Source: Acidobacteriota bacterium (GTDB taxonomy: Bacteria > Acidobacteriota > Terriglobia > UBA7540). From it: a stretch of DNA of 6,654 nucleotides. The stretch covers positions 2,425 through 9,078 of the forward strand of contig PMYF01000745.1 in the NCBI GenBank assembly GCA_003171295.1, in the 5' to 3' direction. How positions within the stretch are numbered: position 1 is the first letter of the stretch; the number at the start of each line of letters is the position of its first letter. Made by a program: the position numbers and the translations under genes. Under the pieces are notes generated by a model. The model was not told the DNA's origin and made no database searches. It saw nothing but the letters and a program-made list of their open reading frames with translations. Below are positions 1-5,315 of the stretch, piece after piece.

Positions 1-504
1 GGCCGGTTCGGGATCCCTCGGAGCTCGTTTCATCCAGCGTGAGATCGTTCTCTCGGAGAGATCAAAACCGACCCTGAGGAGTTCACCATGTATCCGCGAT
101 GCTCCCCAAGTCGGATTCTCAACAACCATCCGGAAGATCAATTCCCGAACTTCCTGCGACCGCTGCCTTCTCCCAACCTGCGTCCTGCCGCTGGAGATCA
201 GCCGCCAGGGCAAGCGGAAGCCGGTTCGATGCCACTGGACTAAAGTCCCGGGTGTAGCCACGATCAGCGATGGTTTCCATCTTGACCAGAACCGACGGAC
301 GGCGACCCAGAAGAGCTTGTCGAGCAGGGCTATTCTTAGCTTCGGATGCCGACGCTTCAGCACGGCGGGTTGTTGGCGTAGCGCGAGATTCTCAAGGAGG
401 AGGCTCCGACCCGCCCGCAAGAGGCGAACCAGCGTTCCGAGGCACAGACAATGAATCGAAATATGGCCAGGAGTTATAACAGAACGGTGGCGGAAGGGCG
501 GCAA
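1..504 (-). CDS. rve/DDE-type transposase (integrase family), N-terminal part, runs off left edge
   Basis: Reading the minus strand from 504 down to base 1 gives an uninterrupted frame of 168 codons that continues outside the window. Recognisable stretches are SLLLENLALRQQ (about residues 34-45), DKLFWVAVRRFWSRWK, QWHRTGFRL, QEVRELIFRMVVENPTWGA and RIHGELL followed by SERTISRWM. These are the N-terminal helix-turn-helix and linker blocks of a transposase family with an rve (DDE integrase) core that is common in Acidobacteriota. The catalytic Asp and Glu residues would lie beyond the edge. An in-frame TAG lies at 505-507. The first candidate start is TTG at 502-504, with AAGGA upstream, but no ATG begins the family-like part, so the start is uncertain and may have been lost. 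The gene follows another transposase remnant head to tail. Family membership is from memory; whether the full copy is intact cannot be seen. Confidence 0.75.
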   Translation of the reverse strand, partial: MPPFRHRSVITPGHISIHCLCLGTLVRLLRAGRSLLLENLALRQQPAVLKRRHPKLRIALLDKLFWVAVRRFWSRWKPSLIVATPGTLVQWHRTGFRLPWRLISSGRTQVGRRQRSQEVRELIFRMVVENPTWGASRIHGELLRVGFDLSERTISRWMKRAPRDPEPA

Positions 505-822
505 CTATGTCCTTGATTTTCCAGACGGCCAGAGTTTTGGCGAACCACAAGCCGCGGGATAGACGGGATTTCGATCCATCAAACTTCTGGGCGGTATGGT
601 TCCGGTACCAACCCAGAGTTGTCTCCTGTTTGGCCACTGCCGCTACTTCCCGAGAGCCTTGCGTCCCAGTCGACGACCAATCTCGGCGAGCGTAACCTTC
701 TCAGAGTCGGAGAGGAGCAGCCGGGTCTTGATTTGGACTTTGAGGATGCGGTTCTCGGTTGCCCGATGCTCGTTCCTCAGCAAGAGTTCCTGGTCGACCG
801 TCCCGGTGATATACGCCAGCAT
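504..822 (-). pseudogene. Decayed transposase/integrase remnant of a second family, multiple frameshifts
   Basis: The remnant starts at ATG 820-822 and reads MLAYITGTVDQELLLRNE, then ENRILKVQIK, LLLSDSEK and TLAEIGRRLGRKALG before a premature TAG at 643-645. Loss of one base near 650-651 explains the break: the next frame continues with EVAAVAKQETTLGWYRNHTAQ and KFDGSKSR (649 to 563), which is the expected continuation of an rve-type transposase with the motif AWYRxLxAQKFDGS. A third frame from 551 to 504 still shows LVVR, QNSG and LENQGHS, pieces of the next conserved block with short internal deletions. The catalytic core is missing, and the 1-504 transposase frame begins immediately at the end. 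The order of pieces and the single-base loss are seen directly; the family comparison is from memory. The upstream in-frame stop is TAG at 886-888. Confidence 0.7.
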
Positions 823-967
823 GCGAGCGCAGGTAATTGGGATCCTCCCAGTTCCAGTGAAGTGATTAAGTCGCGATTGTAGGTTCTATTGGAGTTTTGG
901 AGTAAGCACTGGAGAAGCAAAGTCTGGAACGTAAGCTACGATACTCCAATGCGTTCGAGTTTTTTGA
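823..967. other. Spacer between transposase remnant and IS3 orfB, left IS end not resolved
   Basis: No gene is seen in this stretch. It must contain the left end of the IS3 element. One candidate tip is TTGTAGGTT at 877-885, which is exactly inverted as AACCTACAA at 2074-2082, but no target-site duplication flanks that pair. A second small inverted pair, ATTGGAGT at 888-895 and ACTCCAAT at 943-950, could form a hairpin. Neither is strong enough to fix the boundary. Confidence 0.4.
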
Positions 968-1759
968 TCATACGGGAGACGCCCCTCGCGCCGGTGATTG
1001 CGCCGCGAACTCCTCCGGGGTGTGATACCCCAGACTGCTGTGGGGCCGCACTTGGTTGTAGTCGTTCCGCCAGGCCTCGATCCGCTCCCGCGCCTCCAGC
1101 AAATTCGCGAACCAGAACTGATTCAAATACTCATCCCGAAACTTGCCGTTGAAGCTCTCGATGCGGCCGTTGTCGGTGGGCTTGCCGGGACGGATGAAGT
1201 GCCAGGCCACCCCGTGCTCGTATGCCCACTGGTCTACCACTTGCGAGATGACGTTGTCCACCTGGATCCGCTCCGGGACCCCGCGCCCCTGCTGCAACTG
1301 CTGCAGCACGCGCACCACGCGCGCCCCGGGCAGCGAGGTGTCCACTTCGATGGCCAGTGCCTCGCGCGTGTAGCCGTCCACCAGGTTCAGGGTGCGAAAC
1401 TTCCGCCCGCTCGCCAGGGCGTCATGAGTGAAGTCCATCGTCCACAACTCATCGGCTCGCGTCGGCAGCACCAACGGTAAGCGCTGCGTCGCCACCCGCT
1501 TGCGTTTTCGCCGTCGCATCGCCAGACCTCCCTCGCGGCACAATCGGTGCACCCGCATGCGATTCACCGGCCAGTCTTTCCGCCGCAGCATCACCCACAA
1601 GCGGTGATAACCGAAGCGCGGTTTCTCCAGAGCCAACTCGCGCAGTGCCACGCGCAACGCTTCGTCATCCCCCTGCTTCGGCTGGTAGCGACAACTGCTT
1701 CGCGCCAGCCCGATCAGCTCGCAGGCCCGTCGTTCGCTCACCTGGTATTCCTGGCGCAA
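968..1759 (-). CDS. IS3-family transposase OrfB (rve DDE domain), probably inactive
   Basis: Catalytic subunit of the IS3 transposase, which cuts and joins element ends. Residues are numbered from the TTG at 1757-1759. HTH_21-like region: KPRFGYHRLWVML, about 46-58. Catalytic Asp109 is in WTMDFTHD, Asp168 in QVDNVIS, and Glu201 in IESFNGKFRDEYLN. The C-terminal block is WRNDYNQVRPHSSLGYHTPEEF. Length, 263 aa, is normal for the family. The frame is open upstream to the heptamer at 1795-1801, so the natural product is probably the OrfAB fusion, with the sequence KKRLELAGRPEVARLRQEYQ across the join, rather than a protein begun at TTG. Oddity: the family normally has DNGPEF after the second Asp; here it is DNVIS, consistent with a 9-bp in-frame loss near 1250-1253, which shortens the Asp168-Glu201 spacing from 35 to 32 residues. 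Transposition activity is therefore doubtful. Confidence 0.9.
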   Translation of the reverse strand: MRQEYQVSERRACELIGLARSSCRYQPKQGDDEALRVALRELALEKPRFGYHRLWVMLRRKDWPVNRMRVHRLCREGGLAMRRRKRKRVATQRLPLVLPTRADELWTMDFTHDALASGRKFRTLNLVDGYTREALAIEVDTSLPGARVVRVLQQLQQGRGVPERIQVDNVISQVVDQWAYEHGVAWHFIRPGKPTDNGRIESFNGKFRDEYLNQFWFANLLEARERIEAWRNDYNQVRPHSSLGYHTPEEFAAQSPARGASPV

Positions 1760-1764
1760 ACGGG

Positions 1765-2055
1765 CTACTTCCGGGCGGCCGGCGAGCTCCAGCCGTTTTT
1801 TGAGATCACCGACTTCAACATCTCCTTGTCCAGGCTCAACTCCGCCACCAGATGTTTCAGCCGTCCGTTCTCTTCCTCCAGTTGCCGGAGTCGCTTCGCC
1901 TCGTTCACATGCAGCCCTCCGTACTTCGCCTTCCAGGCGTACAGCGTGTGCTTCGAAACTCCCAACTCACGCGCTACCTCGATGCACGTTCGCCCCGCGT
2001 CCACCTGGTGGATCGCCCCTATAATCTCCGCTTCCATGAACTTCCTCTTCGGCAT
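1765..2055 (-). CDS. IS3-family OrfA, DNA-binding helix-turn-helix protein
   Basis: This 96-aa protein binds element ends and supplies the N-terminal part of the OrfAB transposase. It starts MPKRKFMEAEIIGAI, has the HTH segment CIEVARELGVSKHTLYAWKAK (split here as CIEVARELG and VSKHTLYAWK, about residues 19-43), and then a coiled coil with regularly spaced leucines in NEAKRLRQLEEENGRLKHL (about 51-69). ATG at 2053-2055 is preceded by GGGGAGG at 2063-2069 with 7-nt spacing, a strong Shine-Dalgarno, so this start is secure. The zero-frame product ends at TAG 1765-1767, 28 bases beyond the slippery heptamer. Length and composition are normal for the IS407-type group, and no damage is visible in orfA. 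Confidence 0.9.
   Translation of the reverse strand: MPKRKFMEAEIIGAIHQVDAGRTCIEVARELGVSKHTLYAWKAKYGGLHVNEAKRLRQLEEENGRLKHLVAELSLDKEMLKSVISKNGWSSPAARK
1777..1801 (-). promoter_or_regulatory. Programmed -1 ribosomal frameshift site, A AAA AAC plus stem
   Basis: On the minus strand the orfA frame reads TCA AAA AAC GGC, so the heptamer A AAA AAC (1801 to 1795) is in the correct phase for tandem slippage. After a -1 shift, the frame reads AAA AAA CGG CTG GAG and stays open through the orfB TTG into the whole of orfB. Directly after the heptamer, GGCTGG (1794-1789) can pair with CCGGCC (1782-1777) around a 6-nt loop, with one G-U pair; it could act as a stimulator, although it starts closer to the heptamer than is usual. 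Confidence 0.8.
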
Positions 2056-2079
2056 CTCCTTGCCTCCCCTCTCAACCTA

Positions 2080-2099
2080 CAAAATCGTATCCGATTTTG
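2080..2099. repeat. Short hairpin near the upstream IS3 end
   Basis: CAAAATCG (2080-2087) and CGATTTTG (2092-2099) form a perfect 8-bp stem with a TATC loop. It lies between the putative IS tip at 2104 and the orfA Shine-Dalgarno. It may belong to the terminal inverted repeat or damp read-through transcription into the transposase; neither role is shown. Confidence 0.5.
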
Positions 2100-2104
2100 G
2101 TACA

Positions 2105-2457
2105 GTTTTTGGGGAGCAGGTCATTACCTTCCTGTCCCACAATTTGCCGATAAGCCGCCGCGCTTTCTTGCGCGTCCCTAGCCGACGTAAAAAGAACGTC
2201 CGCTTCAAGGGTTGCCAAGCACAACCTAGCCGGTACCTTCTTGCTGATACTTGCCCGGTGCAGCCCGCATAATAACCTGCCGCACCCAACAGATGGCGTA
2301 GGTCGAGAACTTATGCCCGCGCGACCCGGACGCATGCCCCATGGACTCCGGGCGACCGTCGTTCGCCCCTAACGAGCCGCGTGAATCTCCGCTTTTGCGG
2401 CGGGTCGGCTTCGGGATCCGGAATCTGGAGCACTTTGAGTTGAACGCGACAGGCCGC
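2105..2457. other. Non-coding stretch between IS3 element and GMC operon, with a sigma-factor relic
   Basis: No intact gene is supported. Open frames here lack a Shine-Dalgarno, recognisable domains and consistent codon use. The only recognisable piece is the sigma-70 region 2 relic at 2262-2325. A small inverted pair, GACGT and ACGTC separated by 7 nt, lies near 2182-2198. The operon promoter begins at the right edge of this stretch. Confidence 0.5.
2262..2325 (-). pseudogene. Relic of a sigma-70 region 2 (promoter -10 recognition helix)
   Basis: The minus strand encodes SRGHKFSTYAICWVRQ followed by VIMRA. This closely matches the universal RpoD/RpoS-type region 2.3-2.4 pattern, whose core is KFSTYAxWWIRQAIxRA; the first Trp of the WW pair is Cys here and Ile is Val. 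The residues before and after (GKYQQEGTG then stop) do not continue the sigma pattern: the expected ADQxRTIRIP block is absent, and no NLGLxKAVxKFD block lies upstream. It is therefore read as a short fragment of a decayed or recombined sigma gene, not a functional gene. Chance similarity is possible given only 21 codons. Confidence 0.5.
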
Positions 2458-2468
2458 TGTGACATAAT
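2440..2468 (+). promoter_or_regulatory. Sigma-70-type promoter of the GMC operon
   Basis: TTGAAC (2440-2445) and CATAAT (2463-2468) are separated by exactly 17 bp and match the -35 and -10 consensus at 4/6 and 5/6. The predicted transcript would begin near 2475, leaving a leader of about 23 nt before the ATG at 2498. No other promoter of similar quality was seen before the gene. Confidence 0.65.
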
Positions 2469-2473
2469 GTCAC
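2459..2473. promoter_or_regulatory. Perfect 15-bp palindrome over the -10 box, candidate operator
   Basis: GTGACATAATGTCAC has two 7-bp arms around a single central A, and the arms match perfectly. The -10 hexamer at 2463-2468 lies wholly inside it, so a dimeric regulator bound here would block RNA polymerase. The half-site TGACAT resembles several unrelated regulator families; the spacing differs from CRP/FNR (TGTGA-N6-TCACA). No regulator gene is in the window. Confidence 0.6.
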
Positions 2474-2497
2474 CCGCAATTCCACGCGACGAGTGCG

Positions 2498-4189
2498 ATG
2501 CCGGGTAATCAGAAAGTCTACGACGCGGTGATTGTCGGTTCGGGCGCCAGCGGCGGCTGGGTCGCCAAAGAACTCTCGGAGCAGGGCATGACGGTGCTCC
2601 TGCTCGAAGCGGGCCCGCCGCGCCTGCCCACGCGCGATTTCACAGAGCACGTCTGGCCGTATCAGGTCAAGTTCCGCGGGTTCGGCAATCAGAAAGCCCT
2701 CCTCGAAGATCAGCCTGTGCAGCGGCTTTGCTACGCGTGCGACGAATTCAGCCATCAGTTCTTCATCAACGACCACGAGAATCCCTACACGTTCCCCCCC
2801 GACAAGCCTTTCATGTGGATTCGCGGACGCCAGGTGGGCGGCAAGACGTTCTGCTGGGCGCGCGAGAGTTACCGCTACAGCGACTACGAGTTCAAGGCCA
2901 CGAGCCGTGACGGCTACGGTGAGGACTGGCCGATCAGCTACCAGGACCTCGAGCCGTATTACGACAAGGTGGAGAGTTACATTGGGGTGAGCGGGTCACC
3001 TGAAGGCCTCGATTCGATGCCCGACGGCAAATTCCTCCCGCCCATGAACCTTTCGTGCGGCGGGAAGCGGGCGCGCCAAGTCCTCGGAAAGAAATTCGGC
3101 TGGGTCGTGATGCCCGACCGCGTGGCAAACCTTACCGTCGCCCATAATGGACGTCCGGCGTGCCACTACTGCGACGAGTGCCAGCGCGGGTGCTATACGG
3201 CGTCTTACTTCAACAGCCCTTCTGTCACACTGCCCGCCGCCGCGCGCACCGGCCGGCTGACCTTGGTGAGCGACGCCGTGGTCAGCCACGTGGTGATGAG
3301 CGAGCAGGGAAAAGCCCAGGGCGTCTACTACGTCGATCGCATGACGCACTCGCATCAGGAGGCGCGCGCCAAAGTCGTCGTGCTCGCCGCGAGCGCGCTC
3401 GAATCCACGCGCATTCTTCTCAACTCCCGTTCGTCACGATTCCCGAACGGGCTGGGCAATTCCTCCGGCCAGCTCGGCCACTACCTGATGGACCACTTCA
3501 CGCTCGAAGGCGCGGGCGGGTTTCTGCCCCAGTTCAAGTCCACCGAGCGCGAGCCGCGCGGCACCCCCTGCGGGTTTCTGATCCCCAAATACGTCAACAC
3601 CGGTAGGAATCTGAACAAGAATTTCCTGCGCGGGTATCGCTTTGACGGCGACGGCAGCCAGGAACTTTATGCCCACGCGTTCGGGCTTGCGGGATTCGGT
3701 GCCGACTGGCGCCGCCGGGTACGCTCGGAGATTCCGTATTATTTCGGGATGATGGTGCAGGGTGAGTGCCTGCCGCGCTATGACAACTACGTCTCGCTCG
3801 ACCCGGAGAAGAAAGACGCCTGGGGCATTCCCGCCCTACATGTCGTGGCGAGCTACGGAGAAAACGAGCATGCCATGGCCAAGGCCATGCGCCACGACGT
3901 GCTGGAAATTCTCGACACGATGCAGGTCGAAAACTCCCGCCCGCCCGGCGAGCGCTTGAGCCTATTCGGCAAGAACATTCATGAGTGCGGCACGGCGCGC
4001 ATGGGGAACGACCCGAAGAAAAGCGTGGTCAACGGCTTCTGCCAGCTCCACGACACGAACAACGTCTTCGTGACCGACGGCGCCGTATTTGTGACCCAAG
4101 GTTGCTACGAGCCCACCCTCACCATAATGGCGATTTCCGCCCGTGCCGGCGACTATATCGCCGACGAGTACCGCAAGGGGAATCTGTGA
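2498..4189 (+). CDS. GMC-family FAD-dependent dehydrogenase (catalytic subunit)
   Basis: Oxidises an alcohol or sugar-type substrate with FAD; the substrate is not determined. The 563-aa length fits bacterial membrane-linked GMC dehydrogenases. Visible features: FAD dinucleotide fold VGSGASGG (13-20) with ribose-binding Glu37 in LLLEAG; FAD signature RGRQVGGKTFCW (109-120); EDWPISYQDLEPYYDKVE (142-159); a CxxC at 78-81; a Cys cluster CHYCDECQRGC (222-232) with Cys at 222, 225, 228 and 232; a second FAD contact VVVLAASALEST (293-304); and the C-terminal GMC domain with catalytic His495 in HECGTARMG and the end block EPTLTIMAISARAGDYIADE. The second catalytic position, normally Asn or His before the PTLT, is Glu538. 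There is no signal peptide, so export probably depends on the Tat subunit encoded 47 bp downstream. The Shine-Dalgarno before ATG 2498 is weak, but homology starts at once. Glycoside 3-dehydrogenase or another sugar dehydrogenase are possible activities. Confidence 0.93.
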   Translation: MPGNQKVYDAVIVGSGASGGWVAKELSEQGMTVLLLEAGPPRLPTRDFTEHVWPYQVKFRGFGNQKALLEDQPVQRLCYACDEFSHQFFINDHENPYTFPPDKPFMWIRGRQVGGKTFCWARESYRYSDYEFKATSRDGYGEDWPISYQDLEPYYDKVESYIGVSGSPEGLDSMPDGKFLPPMNLSCGGKRARQVLGKKFGWVVMPDRVANLTVAHNGRPACHYCDECQRGCYTASYFNSPSVTLPAAARTGRLTLVSDAVVSHVVMSEQGKAQGVYYVDRMTHSHQEARAKVVVLAASALESTRILLNSRSSRFPNGLGNSSGQLGHYLMDHFTLEGAGGFLPQFKSTEREPRGTPCGFLIPKYVNTGRNLNKNFLRGYRFDGDGSQELYAHAFGLAGFGADWRRRVRSEIPYYFGMMVQGECLPRYDNYVSLDPEKKDAWGIPALHVVASYGENEHAMAKAMRHDVLEILDTMQVENSRPPGERLSLFGKNIHECGTARMGNDPKKSVVNGFCQLHDTNNVFVTDGAVFVTQGCYEPTLTIMAISARAGDYIADEYRKGNL

Positions 4190-4236
4190 TGCTTGGGTAG
4201 GCGCGGGCGCACAAGTCCGGACCGTAGGCTTCTTGT

Positions 4237-5112
4237 ATGGATGAAACGAAAAACAGAAGCGACGAAGACAAGCCCGGCGCCGCGCTCACGCGCCGCGAGT
4301 GGCTGCTGAGTCTGGGCAGCGCCGTGGTGCTGGCGGGGTATAGCGGCGCGCCTGGCGAAGCCGCGGCGGCGCAGGCGGCTGCACCCGGCGCGAGCACGCT
4401 GCCGCCTGGACTCTTTTTGCCTTCCCTTGATCACCTGACCCACGCGCTGACCAGCGACGACCCATTTCTTCCGAGTCCTCCCGGAGCTGAGACCGAATAC
4501 GTCCGCCCGCGCTCGGGGCCTTTCGTCCCCCAAGGGTTTGCGCGCGAGGAATTCCCCGTAATCCGCAGGCTTGTTGAAATCATCCTGGGGGAAGATTTGA
4601 AGAACTCGGAAGAGGCGCCCGTGCCCGGCGGGCCGGCGAACATTTTCGACGAAGTCGCCGAGTGCATTGACCTGGTCGTCGCGCGTGCTCCCGTCGTACG
4701 CGCACTGGCCCTGAATCTTCCGGCGGACCAGCGCGCCCTAGCCGTCGCCTATTTCGGTAGCGAAAAGCCAGTGCGCGCGATCGAGACTTTCGACCCTGAA
4801 CGAGTTTGCCGCGAGGGACTGGCATGGTTCAGCGGAGAATCGCGGCTGCGCTTCGCGAAGAATTTTCCGGACGCTGCCCCCGACGAGCAGGTCGAGCTCG
4901 TGGGTTCGGCGAGCGACGCACGCACGGATAAGCCGGCGACGAACGCTGGCACGCGCTTCTACGATTTCCTCAAGGCCGAAACGATCCGCGGGTTCTATAC
5001 CTCGCGCCGCGGCCTGAAAGAGCTCGATTACAAAGGGAATTCCTTCTACGCCGAGTCCCCCGGTTGCGTGCTCACACCGCACCCCCAGGCAACCGAGAGC
5101 AAGCCCGAGTAA
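4237..5112 (+). CDS. Gluconate 2-dehydrogenase subunit 3-like protein with Tat signal
   Basis: Small partner subunit of a GMC dehydrogenase. Residues 18-38 form a twin-arginine signal: TRREWLLS with Arg19 and Arg20, then the hydrophobic LGSAVVLAG, followed by an Ala-rich stretch that fits a cleavage site. The mature part has EFPVIRRLVEIILGED (105-120), the helix IFDEVAECIDLVV (136-148) and the family-typical end FYDFLKAETIRGFYTSRRGL followed by KELDYKGNSFYAESPGC (about 241-277). In the characterised gluconate, fructose and glucose dehydrogenases, the small subunit carries the Tat signal and takes the unsignalled flavoprotein with it; the same is inferred here. The 47-bp gap to the upstream gene has no terminator, so one transcript is likely. 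An ATG overlapping the upstream stop (TGATG, 4187-4191) is in frame but is followed by TAG after three codons, so 4237 is kept although its Shine-Dalgarno is poor. At 291 aa it is longer than many subunit 3 proteins because of a linker at 40-100. Confidence 0.85.
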   Translation: MDETKNRSDEDKPGAALTRREWLLSLGSAVVLAGYSGAPGEAAAAQAAAPGASTLPPGLFLPSLDHLTHALTSDDPFLPSPPGAETEYVRPRSGPFVPQGFAREEFPVIRRLVEIILGEDLKNSEEAPVPGGPANIFDEVAECIDLVVARAPVVRALALNLPADQRALAVAYFGSEKPVRAIETFDPERVCREGLAWFSGESRLRFAKNFPDAAPDEQVELVGSASDARTDKPATNAGTRFYDFLKAETIRGFYTSRRGLKELDYKGNSFYAESPGCVLTPHPQATESKPE

Positions 5113-5287
5113 CCGCAGCGCCCAAAAACTCAACTCAGGGCAGTTTCCTTCCCAAGCAATGTCCGCGAGGTGCAAGTTTCCGTTGGTGTGGTTCGCCAGA
5201 ATCTCATCCGCGACAAAACCTGGCGCGATCCGTCTCAGCGTGATAACGGATGTCGTTCGCCAATACTCCGCAGGACCTGAGTCTCAT

Positions 5288-5307
5288 CCGTGTAACATGT
5301 TACACGG
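5288..5307. promoter_or_regulatory. Perfect 20-bp palindrome, candidate operator
   Basis: CCGTGTAACATGTTACACGG is its own exact reverse complement over all 20 bases, with no central gap. The core TGTAACATGTTACA has the style of TetR-family operators and satisfies the TNNAACNNGTTNNA pattern described for KstR in actinobacteria, although the organism is different. It ends 8 bp before ATG 5316 of a small ORF. No run of T follows, so it is not a typical terminator. No regulator gene is nearby. Confidence 0.6.
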
Positions 5308-5315
5308 CCCTCCGT

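Larger units (their letters stand above)
968..2104 (-). mobile_element. IS3-family insertion sequence (IS407-like organisation)
   Basis: Two consecutive minus-strand frames, orfA and orfB, are linked by a -1 frameshift heptamer; this is the standard IS3 layout. OrfA is a short HTH protein with a leucine-rich coiled coil of the KRKF...EAKRL-EEEN type, typical of the IS407 group. OrfB has the rve DDE core. The right end (upstream of orfA) is tentatively placed at 2104, where the minus strand reads TGTACCAAAATCGG, a TG-starting tip about 50 bp before the orfA start, as in related elements. The left end is uncertain: 968 is only the orfB stop, and the true end may lie as far left as 877. No target-site duplication was found, so an end may be truncated or mutated. 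The element sits among older transposase remnants and a sigma-factor relic. Confidence 0.82.

Noticed and set aside
44..63. Inverted repeat around CTCTCGGAGAG
   Set aside because: It lies inside the transposase coding frame and is short; no separate role is supported.
998..1480. Plus-strand open frame of 160 codons across the transposase
   Set aside because: It is the antisense shadow of orfB, with GC-rich codon bias creating the open frame; no domain and no Shine-Dalgarno.
1547..2272. Plus-strand open frame of 241 codons over orfA and the IS end
   Set aside because: Antisense to orfA/orfB, whose family motifs and strong Shine-Dalgarno identify the true strand.
2072..2335. Minus-strand frame of 87 codons before orfA
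   Set aside because: It crosses the putative IS end, has no Shine-Dalgarno and no recognisable domain; the sigma-like relic is in a different frame.
2459..2473. CRP/FNR binding site
   Set aside because: The TGTGA half is present, but the spacing to TCAC is 7, not 6, and the final A is missing; the tighter description is a palindrome of TGACAT half-sites.
5118..5150. Possible terminator after the operon (GCCC ... GGGC)
   Set aside because: Only four base pairs with a 14-nt loop and no U-run.
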